Below, one piece after another: positions 15,793-22,336 of a DNA stretch of 24,139 nucleotides (positions are counted from its first letter, which is position 1; the number at the start of each line of letters is the position of its first letter). Under the pieces are notes generated by a model. That model had not been told where the DNA came from, ran no database searches, and saw only the letters and a list, made by a program, of their open reading frames with translations. A program made the translations under genes and the position numbers. Where the stretch lies: assembly GCA_035512595.1 (NCBI GenBank), contig DATKDU010000228.1, positions 1 to 24,139 of the forward strand. The letters run 5' to 3'. The stretch comes from DATKDU01 sp035512595 (lineage in GTDB: Bacteria > Planctomycetota > Planctomycetia > Pirellulales > Pirellulaceae).

Positions 15793-16443
15793 ATGCCCGT
15801 TTCTTCGGATGCCGACTCGCTCCTGATCGAGCGCATTCGCCGCGGCGAAGGAGAGGCGTGGAGCGATCTGATCATGCGGTACGAAGGGCGGCTCTTGGCG
15901 TTCGTCGAAAGCCGCCTCGGCCGCCGCGGCCCCAGCGAAGACATCGTGCAAGAAGCGTTTCTTGGGTTCCTCAACAGCCTGCCCAATTACGACGGCAAAC
16001 GGCCGCTGGAGAGTTATCTCTTTTCGATCTGCGCCTACAAACTGACTGACCACTTGCGGCGCGAGGGTCGCCGGCCGGCAGTGCCGCTGTCGGCTGGGGC
16101 CGATTCCACCGGCGACTGGCAACTCCAGGGGAGCGGCCGCCCGGCCAGCAGCATTGCCCGCAGCGGGGAGCGCAAGGAGCTCGAAGAAAAGGCGGTCAGC
16201 GAGGCCCTCGCGGACCAGATCGAGCGCTGGCGCGAGCGTGGCGAATGGACCAAGCTGATGTGTGCCGAGCTGCTCTTCGTCCGCGGCTGGGCCAACAAGG
16301 ACGCGGCCGAGGAGCTGAAGATCACCGAGCAACAGGTCGCCAACTACAAGTTCGACTTCATCGCCCGCTTGCGAAGCCTGATTCGGCATCAGGAATTGTC
16401 CGAGGAAGTGTTCCCTGAACTCTACGAGGATTCCGCCAAGTAA
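15793..16443 (+). CDS. ECF-type RNA polymerase sigma factor
   Basis: This 216-aa protein shows sigma region 2 (WSDLIMRYEGRLLAFVESRL, GPSEDIVQEAFLGFLNSLPNY and the -10-binding helix PLESYLFSICAYKLTDHLRR). A linker and region 4 follow, with the helix-turn-helix LFVRGWANKDAAEELKITEQQVANYKFDFIARL. It should direct RNA polymerase to a small regulon. No Shine-Dalgarno sequence is visible for either ATG: 15769, which adds MPLSLAAA, or 15793, which gives the usual short N-terminus and was chosen. It is followed by a small Cys/His protein of the kind that often regulates such factors and preceded by the kinase gene group, so kinase-linked control of sigma activity is a reasonable inference. Confidence 0.9.
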   Translation: MPVSSDADSLLIERIRRGEGEAWSDLIMRYEGRLLAFVESRLGRRGPSEDIVQEAFLGFLNSLPNYDGKRPLESYLFSICAYKLTDHLRREGRRPAVPLSAGADSTGDWQLQGSGRPASSIARSGERKELEEKAVSEALADQIERWRERGEWTKLMCAELLFVRGWANKDAAEELKITEQQVANYKFDFIARLRSLIRHQELSEEVFPELYEDSAK

Positions 16444-16446
16444 TCT

Positions 16447-16467
16447 GCAATCCGAAATCCGCAATCA
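16447..16467 (+). repeat. Three tandem heptamers immediately upstream of the anti-sigma-like gene
   Basis: GCAATCC, GAAATCC and GCAATCA follow one another between the sigma stop (16443) and the next ATG (16469), where a ribosome site would be expected. The same heptamer (as GCGGATT on the opposite strand) is tandemly repeated inside lhr at 5069-5096. Confidence 0.6.
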
Positions 16468-16468
16468 A

Positions 16469-16879
16469 ATGCCTCACCGCCTGACCAACGCCGACCTGGA
16501 AGCCTATCTCGATGAAGGGCTGACTGCCGAGGAAATGGCCCACATCGAGCAGGAGGTCCGCGCCCGGCCGGAGCTGCTCAAGCGTTTGGCCGCCATTCAC
16601 GGCCGCCGCGATGCGGGGGTCCACAGCGTCGGCGAAATCTGGCGCAGGCAGCGGCTGAGTTGCCCGTCGCGCGAGCACCTCGGCTCGTTTTTGCTCGGAG
16701 CGCTGGACGAAACCCACATGGATTACGTCGAGTTCCATCTCAAGACGATCGGCTGCCGCTACTGCAGCTCTAACCTCGACGACCTCCGCCGGCAGCAGGA
16801 AGAGACGGTCGAGGTGATCGAAAGCCGCCGGACGAAGTATTTTCAATCGACGGCCGGGCACTTGCGGCGGAAGAGCTAA
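16469..16879 (+). CDS. Putative zinc-binding anti-sigma-like protein
   Basis: This 136-aa soluble protein lies 25 bp after the ECF sigma gene. The N-terminal third is helical (LTNADLEAYLDEGLTAEEMAHIEQEV, similar to an anti-sigma helical head). The middle carries C65, H83, H90, C96 and C99 in CPSREHLGSFLLGALDETHM and HLKTIGCRYC. This resembles, without exactly matching, the His-x3-Cys-x2-Cys zinc motif of ZAS anti-sigma factors, since here it is H-x5-C-x2-C. The C-terminus is a charged helix. There is no membrane helix, so any control would be cytoplasmic. The function is inferred from motif and position. A repeat tract replaces the ribosome site; translation may depend on coupling with the sigma gene. 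Confidence 0.7.
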   Translation: MPHRLTNADLEAYLDEGLTAEEMAHIEQEVRARPELLKRLAAIHGRRDAGVHSVGEIWRRQRLSCPSREHLGSFLLGALDETHMDYVEFHLKTIGCRYCSSNLDDLRRQQEETVEVIESRRTKYFQSTAGHLRRKS

Positions 16880-16941
16880 TGTGGTGCACTCGCTCCGCGA
16901 GTGCGCTGATGTGCGCACTCGCGGAGCGAGTGCACCACATT
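16878..16941. repeat. 29-bp perfect inverted repeat spanning two convergent stop codons
   Basis: The left arm (16878-16906) and right arm (16913-16941) are exact complements over 29 bp, with a 6-nt centre TGATGT. The left arm begins in the TAA stop of the anti-sigma-like gene and the right arm ends at the last base of the TGA stop of the alcohol dehydrogenase. Each arm also folds on itself as GCACTCGC-TCC-GCGAGTGC. It could serve as a bidirectional terminator, although no U-tract is present. Single copies of the arm occur at 22223, 23736 and 23824. Confidence 0.9.
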
Positions 16942-18146
16942 CAATAAGCTGCTTCTAAAATCCCCCGCAAGTCCGCCTCGCTCGCCGGCCGCGGATTGAC
17001 CGCCAGCAGCCGCTTGATCGCAAACGCCCTGGCGGCAAACGTCGGCAATTGCTCGCGCGTCCCGCCAATCTCGCGAATCCGCTGCGGAATGCCGATGGCG
17101 GCCCGCAGCTTCTCTACAGCGATTACCGCCCGCTCGGCAGCGTCCTCTGCGGGCAGTCCGCGAACGTCCTCCCCCAGCAATTCGGCAATCCGCGCGAATG
17201 CCGCCGTGCGCTGGGGCAGATTGAATCGCATGACGTAAGGCAAGAGCAAACCGTTTCCTGCTCCGTGCGAGCAGTGCAGTACGCCGCCGAGAGGATATTC
17301 GAGGGCATGGACGAGTGCTACCGCTGAATGCGAAAAGGCCAACCCCGCCAGCGTTGCCGCCAGGGCCATTCCTTCGCGTGCCGCCGGGTTGAGGCCGTCC
17401 TTGGCGGCTGTCACCAGGTGCTTTCCGACGAGTTCGAGGGCCTTCTCGGCCAGTGCCGCACCCAGCGGAGTGCATCCTTCGTAAGCGACCGGCTCGCCGT
17501 TCTTGGCGTCAAGCTGCGAGCATTCAACCGCCGTATACGCCTCGATGGCGTGCGTCAGGGCGTCAATGCCGCTGTCGGCAGTCACCTTCGGCGGGCAGGT
17601 CATCGTCAGCTCGGGATCGACGACGGCAATCGCCGGCCGCAGAAACTGGCTGAGCGTGCTGACCTTGATTTGATTGGCCGTGTCGGTGAGGACGGCCGCA
17701 TGCGAGACTTCGCTGCCTGTGCCGGCGGTGGTCGGGACGCAGACCAGCGGCAGGACCGGCCCCGGTACGTTGTTGAAGCTGAAGAACTTCTCCGGCCGGC
17801 CGCCATGCGTCACGAGGACCGCCACGATCTTGGCAAGGTCCATGTTGCTGCCGCCGCCGAGCCCGAGTATGCAATCGGGGCGAAAGGCTTTGGCCACTTC
17901 GGCCGCCTGCACCGCCAGGTCCACCGACGGCTCGGGCTCACCCCCCGCAAAGATCTCGACGTCCCGCATCGCTTCGGCCAGCGAACGCGTCACGCGGCCG
18001 ACGATCCCAGCGGCACTCAGCCGCTCGTCGGCGACGACGAACACCCGCTGCAAGTTGCGGCGCGACGCCAGCTCGCCCACCTGAGCGACGGCGCCGTTGC
18101 CAAAGACAATCTGGCCGGGGGCGAAGAAATTCCAGGTCGTGCGCAC
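16941..18146 (-). CDS. Iron-containing alcohol dehydrogenase (group III)
   Basis: This 401-aa protein is close to the usual 380-400 aa of Fe-dependent alcohol dehydrogenases, which interconvert aldehydes and alcohols with NAD(P)H. The N-terminal dinucleotide domain has GLGGGSNMDLAK (GGGS 97-100) and PTTAGTGSEVS. The metal site is complete: D195 and H199 in SGIDALTHAIEAY, then H280 and H294 14 residues apart in HALEYPLGG and SHGAGN, as in FucO. A small insertion (about 208-226, with YEGCTP) recalls hydroxyacid-oxoacid transhydrogenases, a possible alternative. The GTG start at 18146 has no clear ribosome site. It is the last gene of a leftward set with the keto-acid decarboxylase, whose aldehyde product would be its natural substrate. 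Confidence 0.9.
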   Translation of the reverse strand: MRTTWNFFAPGQIVFGNGAVAQVGELASRRNLQRVFVVADERLSAAGIVGRVTRSLAEAMRDVEIFAGGEPEPSVDLAVQAAEVAKAFRPDCILGLGGGSNMDLAKIVAVLVTHGGRPEKFFSFNNVPGPVLPLVCVPTTAGTGSEVSHAAVLTDTANQIKVSTLSQFLRPAIAVVDPELTMTCPPKVTADSGIDALTHAIEAYTAVECSQLDAKNGEPVAYEGCTPLGAALAEKALELVGKHLVTAAKDGLNPAAREGMALAATLAGLAFSHSAVALVHALEYPLGGVLHCSHGAGNGLLLPYVMRFNLPQRTAAFARIAELLGEDVRGLPAEDAAERAVIAVEKLRAAIGIPQRIREIGGTREQLPTFAARAFAIKRLLAVNPRPASEADLRGILEAAY

Positions 18147-18194
18147 GTTCGTAACGCTGCGAAAGGCGGATGGCGGGAGGAAGATCCTCGCGTT

Positions 18195-18455
18195 TTAGCC
18201 TTTGGCCATCAGCTTTTCCACCAGTTTTGCCACCAGCTCCGGCTTGTCCTCGCGGACCAGGTGCTCGACGACCTCCGGCTTGACCCCCAGCTTGGGCAGG
18301 TGCAGCTTGAGGCTTTCCCAATGTTTCTGCCGCTTTTTGCCGGAGGACAGGTACAGCTCGGTGATGATCTCCTGCACCCGCTGCAGGGCGATCCCCTCGC
18401 GGTGCTCGTAGTAATTCTTGATGATTTTTTGCTGGTGCTTGGTGAATTCCGCCAT
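18195..18455 (-). CDS. Small basic helical protein of unknown function (86 aa)
   Basis: This 86-aa Lys-rich soluble protein is nearly all helix: MAEFTKHQQKIIKNYYEHRE, then IALQRVQEIITELYLSSGKKRQKHW and a C-terminal helical hairpin ending VAKLVEKLMAKG. I believe homologues exist widely in planctomycetes, but I know no function. ATG 18455 was chosen because the protein-like composition and a GGAAGA site 6-8 nt upstream begin there; the frame is open further upstream without support. It lies 111 bp after the decarboxylase and 49 bp before the alcohol dehydrogenase on the same strand, so it is probably part of that transcript. Confidence 0.78.
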   Translation of the reverse strand: MAEFTKHQQKIIKNYYEHREGIALQRVQEIITELYLSSGKKRQKHWESLKLHLPKLGVKPEVVEHLVREDKPELVAKLVEKLMAKG

Positions 18456-18565
18456 AAAAGTCTTCCGTGAGCGGATCGACGCCGGGTGCAAGGTAGCCGC
18501 CATCAACAAGTATCGTGCGGCGGATGGTCCCAATTCAATCGGTGCGGCTGGAATTCCGCGATCGA

Positions 18566-20269
18566 TCAAACCCGATGCTTGAGCCGCTCCGCCAGCCGCT
18601 GGAGGGCCTCGCTCGAGTCGCCGATCGGAATGTGGGCCTGGATCAGACTCATCCCCTTGCGGTCGGACCAGGCTTTGGTCAGCGCCGCGTCAAACTCCCC
18701 TTCGGTGCGGACCTCGTACCCCGAGCCGCCGCCGAGCAGCTCGGGGAGCTTGTGGTACTGCCAGGGGTGAATGTCGTTGAATTCCCAGTCCCCTTCGTGC
18801 AGGAACCGCTCGGTGCCGTACCCCTTGTTGTCGAGGACGATCACCACCGGGGCATATCCGCAGCGGACGATCGTGGACAGCTCCATCCCGGTCATTTGAA
18901 AGGCCCCGTCGCCGCAGATTACGACCACGCGGCTCTTGGGCCGGGCCGTCAGTGCGCCCAGTGCCGCCGGAACGGAAAATCCCATCGAGGTGTAATACGC
19001 CGGGCTGATGAACTCGGTCCGCTGGTGGATCGTCAACTCCGTGGCGGCAAACAGCGAATCGCCGATGTCGGCGATCACGATCGTCTCGTCGTCGATCTGC
19101 TCGTTGATCCGGGCGATCAGGCGGCGGACGGTCAGCGCGGCGGCGGGCGCCAGCTTGAACTTCGGCTTGGCGGTGCGGATCTCGGCCGGAATCACGCGGG
19201 CCGTGGTGGACGGCTTCCTGGCGGCCAGTTTGTCGAGAAAGTCGCCCAGTTCGACGCCGTGGTAATGATGGTGGCGGATGCGGAGCTGCTCGCTGGTGGC
19301 GTAAATGCACTTGGCCGGATCGAGGTTGGCCGTGAAAATGCCGAGGTTGATGTCGGTCATGAACGCACCCAAGAGGAGCACGCAGTCGCTTTCCTCGACA
19401 AACCGCGTCACCTCGGCCCGCCCCATGGCTCCCTCGTAGAGGCCCACGTACAGCGGGTGCATCTCGGGGACCACGCTCTTGCCCAGCAGCGTGGCGGCCA
19501 TCGGAATTTTCAGCTTCTCGGCCAGGGCGATGACTTTGTCCTGCATGCCGAAGCGGTGAATCTCCACGCCGGCGATGATCATCGGCCGCTTCGCTTTCGC
19601 CAGGAGCTGGGCCGCTTCTTCGGCCGCCTCTTCGGTGGCCTGAGGGTCGCTGGCGCATTCCGGGGAGTGGAACGAGTGCGAGATGTGCGGCACGACCTCG
19701 ACCATGTCGCGCGGAATTTCGATATATACCGGCCGCTTGAAGCGAGCCGCCGCATCGAGCACCCGGTCGATCTCGCGAAATGCGACTACCGGATCGGAAA
19801 GCTCCGTGCAGGCGACGCACAGCTTCTCGAAGACCTCGATCTGCGTGCGAAAATCCCGCACCTTGTGGTGCAACAGCGGGTTGTTGATTCGCTCTTCCAA
19901 GCCGGGCGAACCGGTGATCACGACGACCGGCGACTTCTCGGCATACGCGCCGGCGATCGAGTTGCAAACCGACAATCCGCCGACGCAGTACGTGACGCAC
20001 ACCGCCCCCATGCCGCTCACGCGGGCATAGGCATCCGCTGCAAAACCGGCACAGTCCTCGCGCGTGCAGCCGACGACCCGCACCGGGCTTTTTTCCAGCA
20101 TGCCGTAGAAGGTCAGGACGTAATCGCCCGGAATGCCAAAGACGTCGGCGATGCCGTAGTCTTGCAGCCGGCGGATCAGATACTGACCGATCGACAGCCC
20201 TTTCGTCGGGCGCGGCGCTGCCGACACGATCTGTGGCGTCACCTCCGGCATCGATTCCAGCCGCGTCAT
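18566..20269 (-). CDS. Thiamine-diphosphate-dependent 2-keto acid decarboxylase (pyruvate/indolepyruvate decarboxylase type)
   Basis: This 567-aa protein aligns along its length with pyruvate decarboxylase as I know it from Zymomonas. It would decarboxylate a 2-keto acid to an aldehyde and CO2 in the cytoplasm. All catalytic positions are present: D49 (GIPGDY), E71 (CTREDCAGFAADAYAR, the ThDP-activating glutamate), the diagnostic His pair H134-H135 (PLLHHK) and E487 (NKGYGTE). ThDP/Mg binding is seen in GDGAFQMTG (453-455) through N481. The His pair argues against acetolactate synthase. Pyruvate versus a branched or aromatic keto acid cannot be decided here. A strong AAGGAGGC site lies just before ATG 20269. 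It is the first gene of a leftward set ending in an Fe-alcohol dehydrogenase. Confidence 0.9.
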   Translation of the reverse strand: MTRLESMPEVTPQIVSAAPRPTKGLSIGQYLIRRLQDYGIADVFGIPGDYVLTFYGMLEKSPVRVVGCTREDCAGFAADAYARVSGMGAVCVTYCVGGLSVCNSIAGAYAEKSPVVVITGSPGLEERINNPLLHHKVRDFRTQIEVFEKLCVACTELSDPVVAFREIDRVLDAAARFKRPVYIEIPRDMVEVVPHISHSFHSPECASDPQATEEAAEEAAQLLAKAKRPMIIAGVEIHRFGMQDKVIALAEKLKIPMAATLLGKSVVPEMHPLYVGLYEGAMGRAEVTRFVEESDCVLLLGAFMTDINLGIFTANLDPAKCIYATSEQLRIRHHHYHGVELGDFLDKLAARKPSTTARVIPAEIRTAKPKFKLAPAAALTVRRLIARINEQIDDETIVIADIGDSLFAATELTIHQRTEFISPAYYTSMGFSVPAALGALTARPKSRVVVICGDGAFQMTGMELSTIVRCGYAPVVIVLDNKGYGTERFLHEGDWEFNDIHPWQYHKLPELLGGGSGYEVRTEGEFDAALTKAWSDRKGMSLIQAHIPIGDSSEALQRLAERLKHRV

Positions 20270-20366
20270 GGAAGCCTCCTTCGAGCGATCACGAGCCAGC
20301 CTGATAGACTTTGCGTCCCTACCTAAAAGATACGCGATGAAGGGAGCGGCGGCACGCCCGGTTTAG

Positions 20367-20386
20367 AGCGCCGGTCCTGCGGCGCT
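20367..20386. repeat. Small GC hairpin upstream of the decarboxylase gene
   Basis: AGCGCCG (20367-20373) and CGGCGCT (20380-20386) pair over 7 bp around GTCCTG, in the 158-bp gap between the pseudopilin-like gene and the decarboxylase. It may terminate the upstream gene, belong to another dispersed repeat, or be chance in GC-rich DNA. Confidence 0.35.
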
Positions 20387-20427
20387 GGTGGAGACGCCCT
20401 CAGCGCGGCAATGATTGCCGGCTGCGG

Positions 20428-20757
20428 CTATTTGACGCGGTGGGTCGCCGGATCCAGTCGATAGGGCTGACCGGTCAGCGGACTGACCAGATCCACGCGC
20501 TGCAAATGCGGCGAAGCGCCCGCCAGATCTTGCAAGTCGGCCTGCGGCCAGGTCCCATTTTCCAGGTACCAGCAGTCCACTGCGTCCGTGATGGCCAGCC
20601 GATTGCGCAGGTCAGCCTCCAGTTGAAGCTGCGTCCAGTACATCGGGCAGACGGTCGCAGCATAGGCCGTGCTGACGGTCAGGATCATGCCCGCCAGCAG
20701 GGCTTCTAAATTGGCAATTGTGCCGCTGGGTTTCTGTTGGCTCAAACGCACTTTCAT
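20428..20757 (-). CDS. Pseudopilin-like exported protein
   Basis: This 109-aa protein has a short basic leader and a hydrophobic helix with a glutamate near its start (SGTIANLEALLAGMILTVST). The exported domain has the pattern of type II secretion pseudopilins: a helix LRNRLAITDAVDCWYLENGTWP, then a loop and an end LVSPLTGQPYRLDPATHRVK, like the family's 'DPWGxPY' C-terminus. Prepilin peptidase normally cuts G|FTLIE with Glu at +5; here cutting after the Gly puts Glu at +6, so processing is uncertain. The ATG at 20757 has GGGGGAT about 5 nt upstream. No other secretion genes are near. The call is an inference from pattern. Confidence 0.6.
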   Translation of the reverse strand: MKVRLSQQKPSGTIANLEALLAGMILTVSTAYAATVCPMYWTQLQLEADLRNRLAITDAVDCWYLENGTWPQADLQDLAGASPHLQRVDLVSPLTGQPYRLDPATHRVK

Positions 20758-20851
20758 GGATCCCCCAAGGACGAACGTCCGCAAGACCAGGGCTTCGATC
20801 AAAACCTACTACGAAAACGCCGCCAAGAACGTCATTTTTCCAACTTGACTT

Positions 20852-20879
20852 TTGAGCTTTTTGTCGTGCGGAGTACGAT
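20852..20879 (+). promoter_or_regulatory. Candidate housekeeping promoter for the glycosyltransferase gene
   Basis: TTGAGC (20852-20857) and TACGAT (20874-20879) are separated by 16 bp. This AT-rich patch is upstream of the start at 20913, in a divergent gap. The match is partial (4 of 6 at each box), so this is only a candidate. Confidence 0.35.
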
Positions 20880-20912
20880 AGTCGCTCGGAGGACCCTCGT
20901 TTCATAGCATGG

Positions 20913-22004
20913 ATGCCAGGCGAAATCATGTCCCACGTCCCCACTTCTGATGTTTGCGGCGCTGACTTTTTCGATCGCAGCCCTCGAATTCTAATCACCC
21001 GATTGTCGGCCATTGGCGACTGCATCCTGACGATGCCCCTGGCCGTGGCGCTACGCGACGCATTTCCGCAATCCTTCATCGCCTGGGCCGTAGAAGGAGT
21101 CGCCGGGACGGTGGTCGAGCGTCATGCGGCAGTGGATCTGGCGATACGACTGCCGCGGCGATTTTCCCGGTCGCCGGGCGCCTTGTTGCGGCTAAGTCAG
21201 CGACTACGCTCGCTTCGCTTCGATCTCGCCATCGACCCGCAGAGTCTGACCAAAAGTTCGCTGGTCGCCTGGCTTTCGGGCACCAAGCGGCGCATCGGTT
21301 TTTCGCGTCCGGTCGGTCGGGAGATTGCCCCGTGGCTCAATACCCAATTGGTGGATTGCCGCACTCGGCACGTCGTCGATCGCTACTTGGAATTGCTGCA
21401 TCCACTGGGGAAGTCTGCGGGGCCCGTGCGTTTCGATTTCCCTCGCGACGAGCCCCTGGAAGCGCAAATCCGCACGGCACTTCAATCGTCGGGACTCCAT
21501 CGCCCCTTCGCGGTGTTGAATCCCGGGGCCGGATGGGAGTCCAAACGCTGGCCAGCCGAGCGGTACGCCGAGGTTGCCCGCCAGCTACATATCCGCTGGC
21601 ACGTGGCGACGCTTGCTGTCTGGGCCGGCCCGCAGGAACGAGCCTGGGCCGACCAAATTGCCGGCTTGGCCGGCGGGGCGGCCCTTGTCGCACCGTCCAC
21701 CACGCTGCTGGAATTGGCCGCGGTCCTTCGCCAAGCCGCCCTGTTTGTGGGCTCGGATACGGGTCCCCTGCACATGGCCGCTGCCGTCGGCACTCCATGC
21801 GTAGGAATCTATGGCCCGACCAGGCCGGAAGATTGCGGACCCTATGGCCCCGGCCACCAGACGGTTCAGGCTTGGTACCAAGATGGCTCATCCCGCAAGC
21901 GGCGGAATGGGGCCAACGATGCCATGCGGGATGTCCCAGTGGAATGGGTCGTCAACGCCTGCGGACGCATTTTGGAGGCGCGGGGAGCCGAGTCGGCCGC
22001 TTAG
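20913..22004 (+). CDS. Family 9 glycosyltransferase (heptosyltransferase-like)
   Basis: This 363-aa protein has the two-domain GT-B layout of GT9 enzymes, which add heptose or related sugars to lipopolysaccharide core or other glycans at the inner membrane face. The N-terminal domain opens with RILITRLSAIGDCILTMPLAVALRDAFP. The C-terminal domain has NPGAGWESKRWPAERYAEVA and the nucleotide-sugar signature GSDTGPLHMAAAVGTPCVGIYGPTRP. Length fits the family (330-370 aa). Two in-frame starts exist: ATG 20913 and ATG 20928. A GGAGGA at 20888 is 19 nt before the first, unusually far. It is a single gene, divergent from the pseudopilin-like gene. The acceptor sugar is unknown. Confidence 0.88.
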   Translation: MPGEIMSHVPTSDVCGADFFDRSPRILITRLSAIGDCILTMPLAVALRDAFPQSFIAWAVEGVAGTVVERHAAVDLAIRLPRRFSRSPGALLRLSQRLRSLRFDLAIDPQSLTKSSLVAWLSGTKRRIGFSRPVGREIAPWLNTQLVDCRTRHVVDRYLELLHPLGKSAGPVRFDFPRDEPLEAQIRTALQSSGLHRPFAVLNPGAGWESKRWPAERYAEVARQLHIRWHVATLAVWAGPQERAWADQIAGLAGGAALVAPSTTLLELAAVLRQAALFVGSDTGPLHMAAAVGTPCVGIYGPTRPEDCGPYGPGHQTVQAWYQDGSSRKRRNGANDAMRDVPVEWVVNACGRILEARGAESAA

Positions 22005-22119
22005 CGTGCGAGACACGCAACAAACCGCCTATATCTCCAAAATTCTCCAGGTTGATTGCTTTCGCAATTCCGCGTAACTAAGATCAGGTTTGTCGGGAAC
22101 TGCCGCTAAGGAGGGTGCT

Positions 22120-22188
22120 ATGCGCGGCGAAGGGAGTGCCGCGAAGTTCCTGATTTTTAAGGGATTCAAGCACGTTCCCGTGTCATAA
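22120..22188 (+). CDS. Possible 22-aa small ORF with a strong ribosome site
   Basis: AAGGAGG (22108-22114) lies 5 nt before ATG 22120, and the frame runs 22 codons to TAA at 22186-22188, encoding a basic peptide starting MRGEGSAAKFLIFKG. The ribosome site is better than those of many long genes in the window. It may be a leader peptide or small protein, or a chance match; length alone gives no support. Confidence 0.3.
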   Translation: MRGEGSAAKFLIFKGFKHVPVS

Positions 22189-22222
22189 TGGATGGCGGCG
22201 CGGGAGCGTCCGGAAAAATGTA

Positions 22223-22245
22223 GGGCACTCGCTCCGCGAGTGCCC
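22223..22245. repeat. Single TCC-loop hairpin of the GCACTCGC family
   Basis: GGGCACTCGC (22223-22232), loop TCC, and GCGAGTGCCC (22236-22245) form a perfect 10-bp stem. The core is identical to the arm of the 16878-16941 palindrome. It lies in the upstream region of the DUF1598-type gene. Confidence 0.85.
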
Positions 22246-22336
22246 ATGAAAGTTCAACCGGTCGGCATTTCATCGGCCATTTGCAATTCTCGGTATGGAC
22301 TCCTCGACAAAGGGGCCGGGGAGCGGAGTGAAAAAC

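Larger units (their letters stand above)
22005..22336 (+). other. 332-bp intergenic region upstream of the DUF1598-type gene
   Basis: The region holds, in order, an AT-richer stretch, the candidate 22-aa ORF (22120-22188), and a single TCC-loop repeat hairpin (22223-22245). A long weak leader to ATG 22337 follows. ATCAGG (22083) and CCTGATTTTT (22149-22158) could pair around the small ORF start region, with T's following. No clear promoter boxes are visible. Confidence 0.4.

Noticed and set aside
18515..20326. Plus-strand open frame (603 codons) opposite the keto-acid decarboxylase
   Set aside because: The opposite strand encodes a complete ThDP enzyme with all catalytic residues; this frame has no motif or ribosome site.
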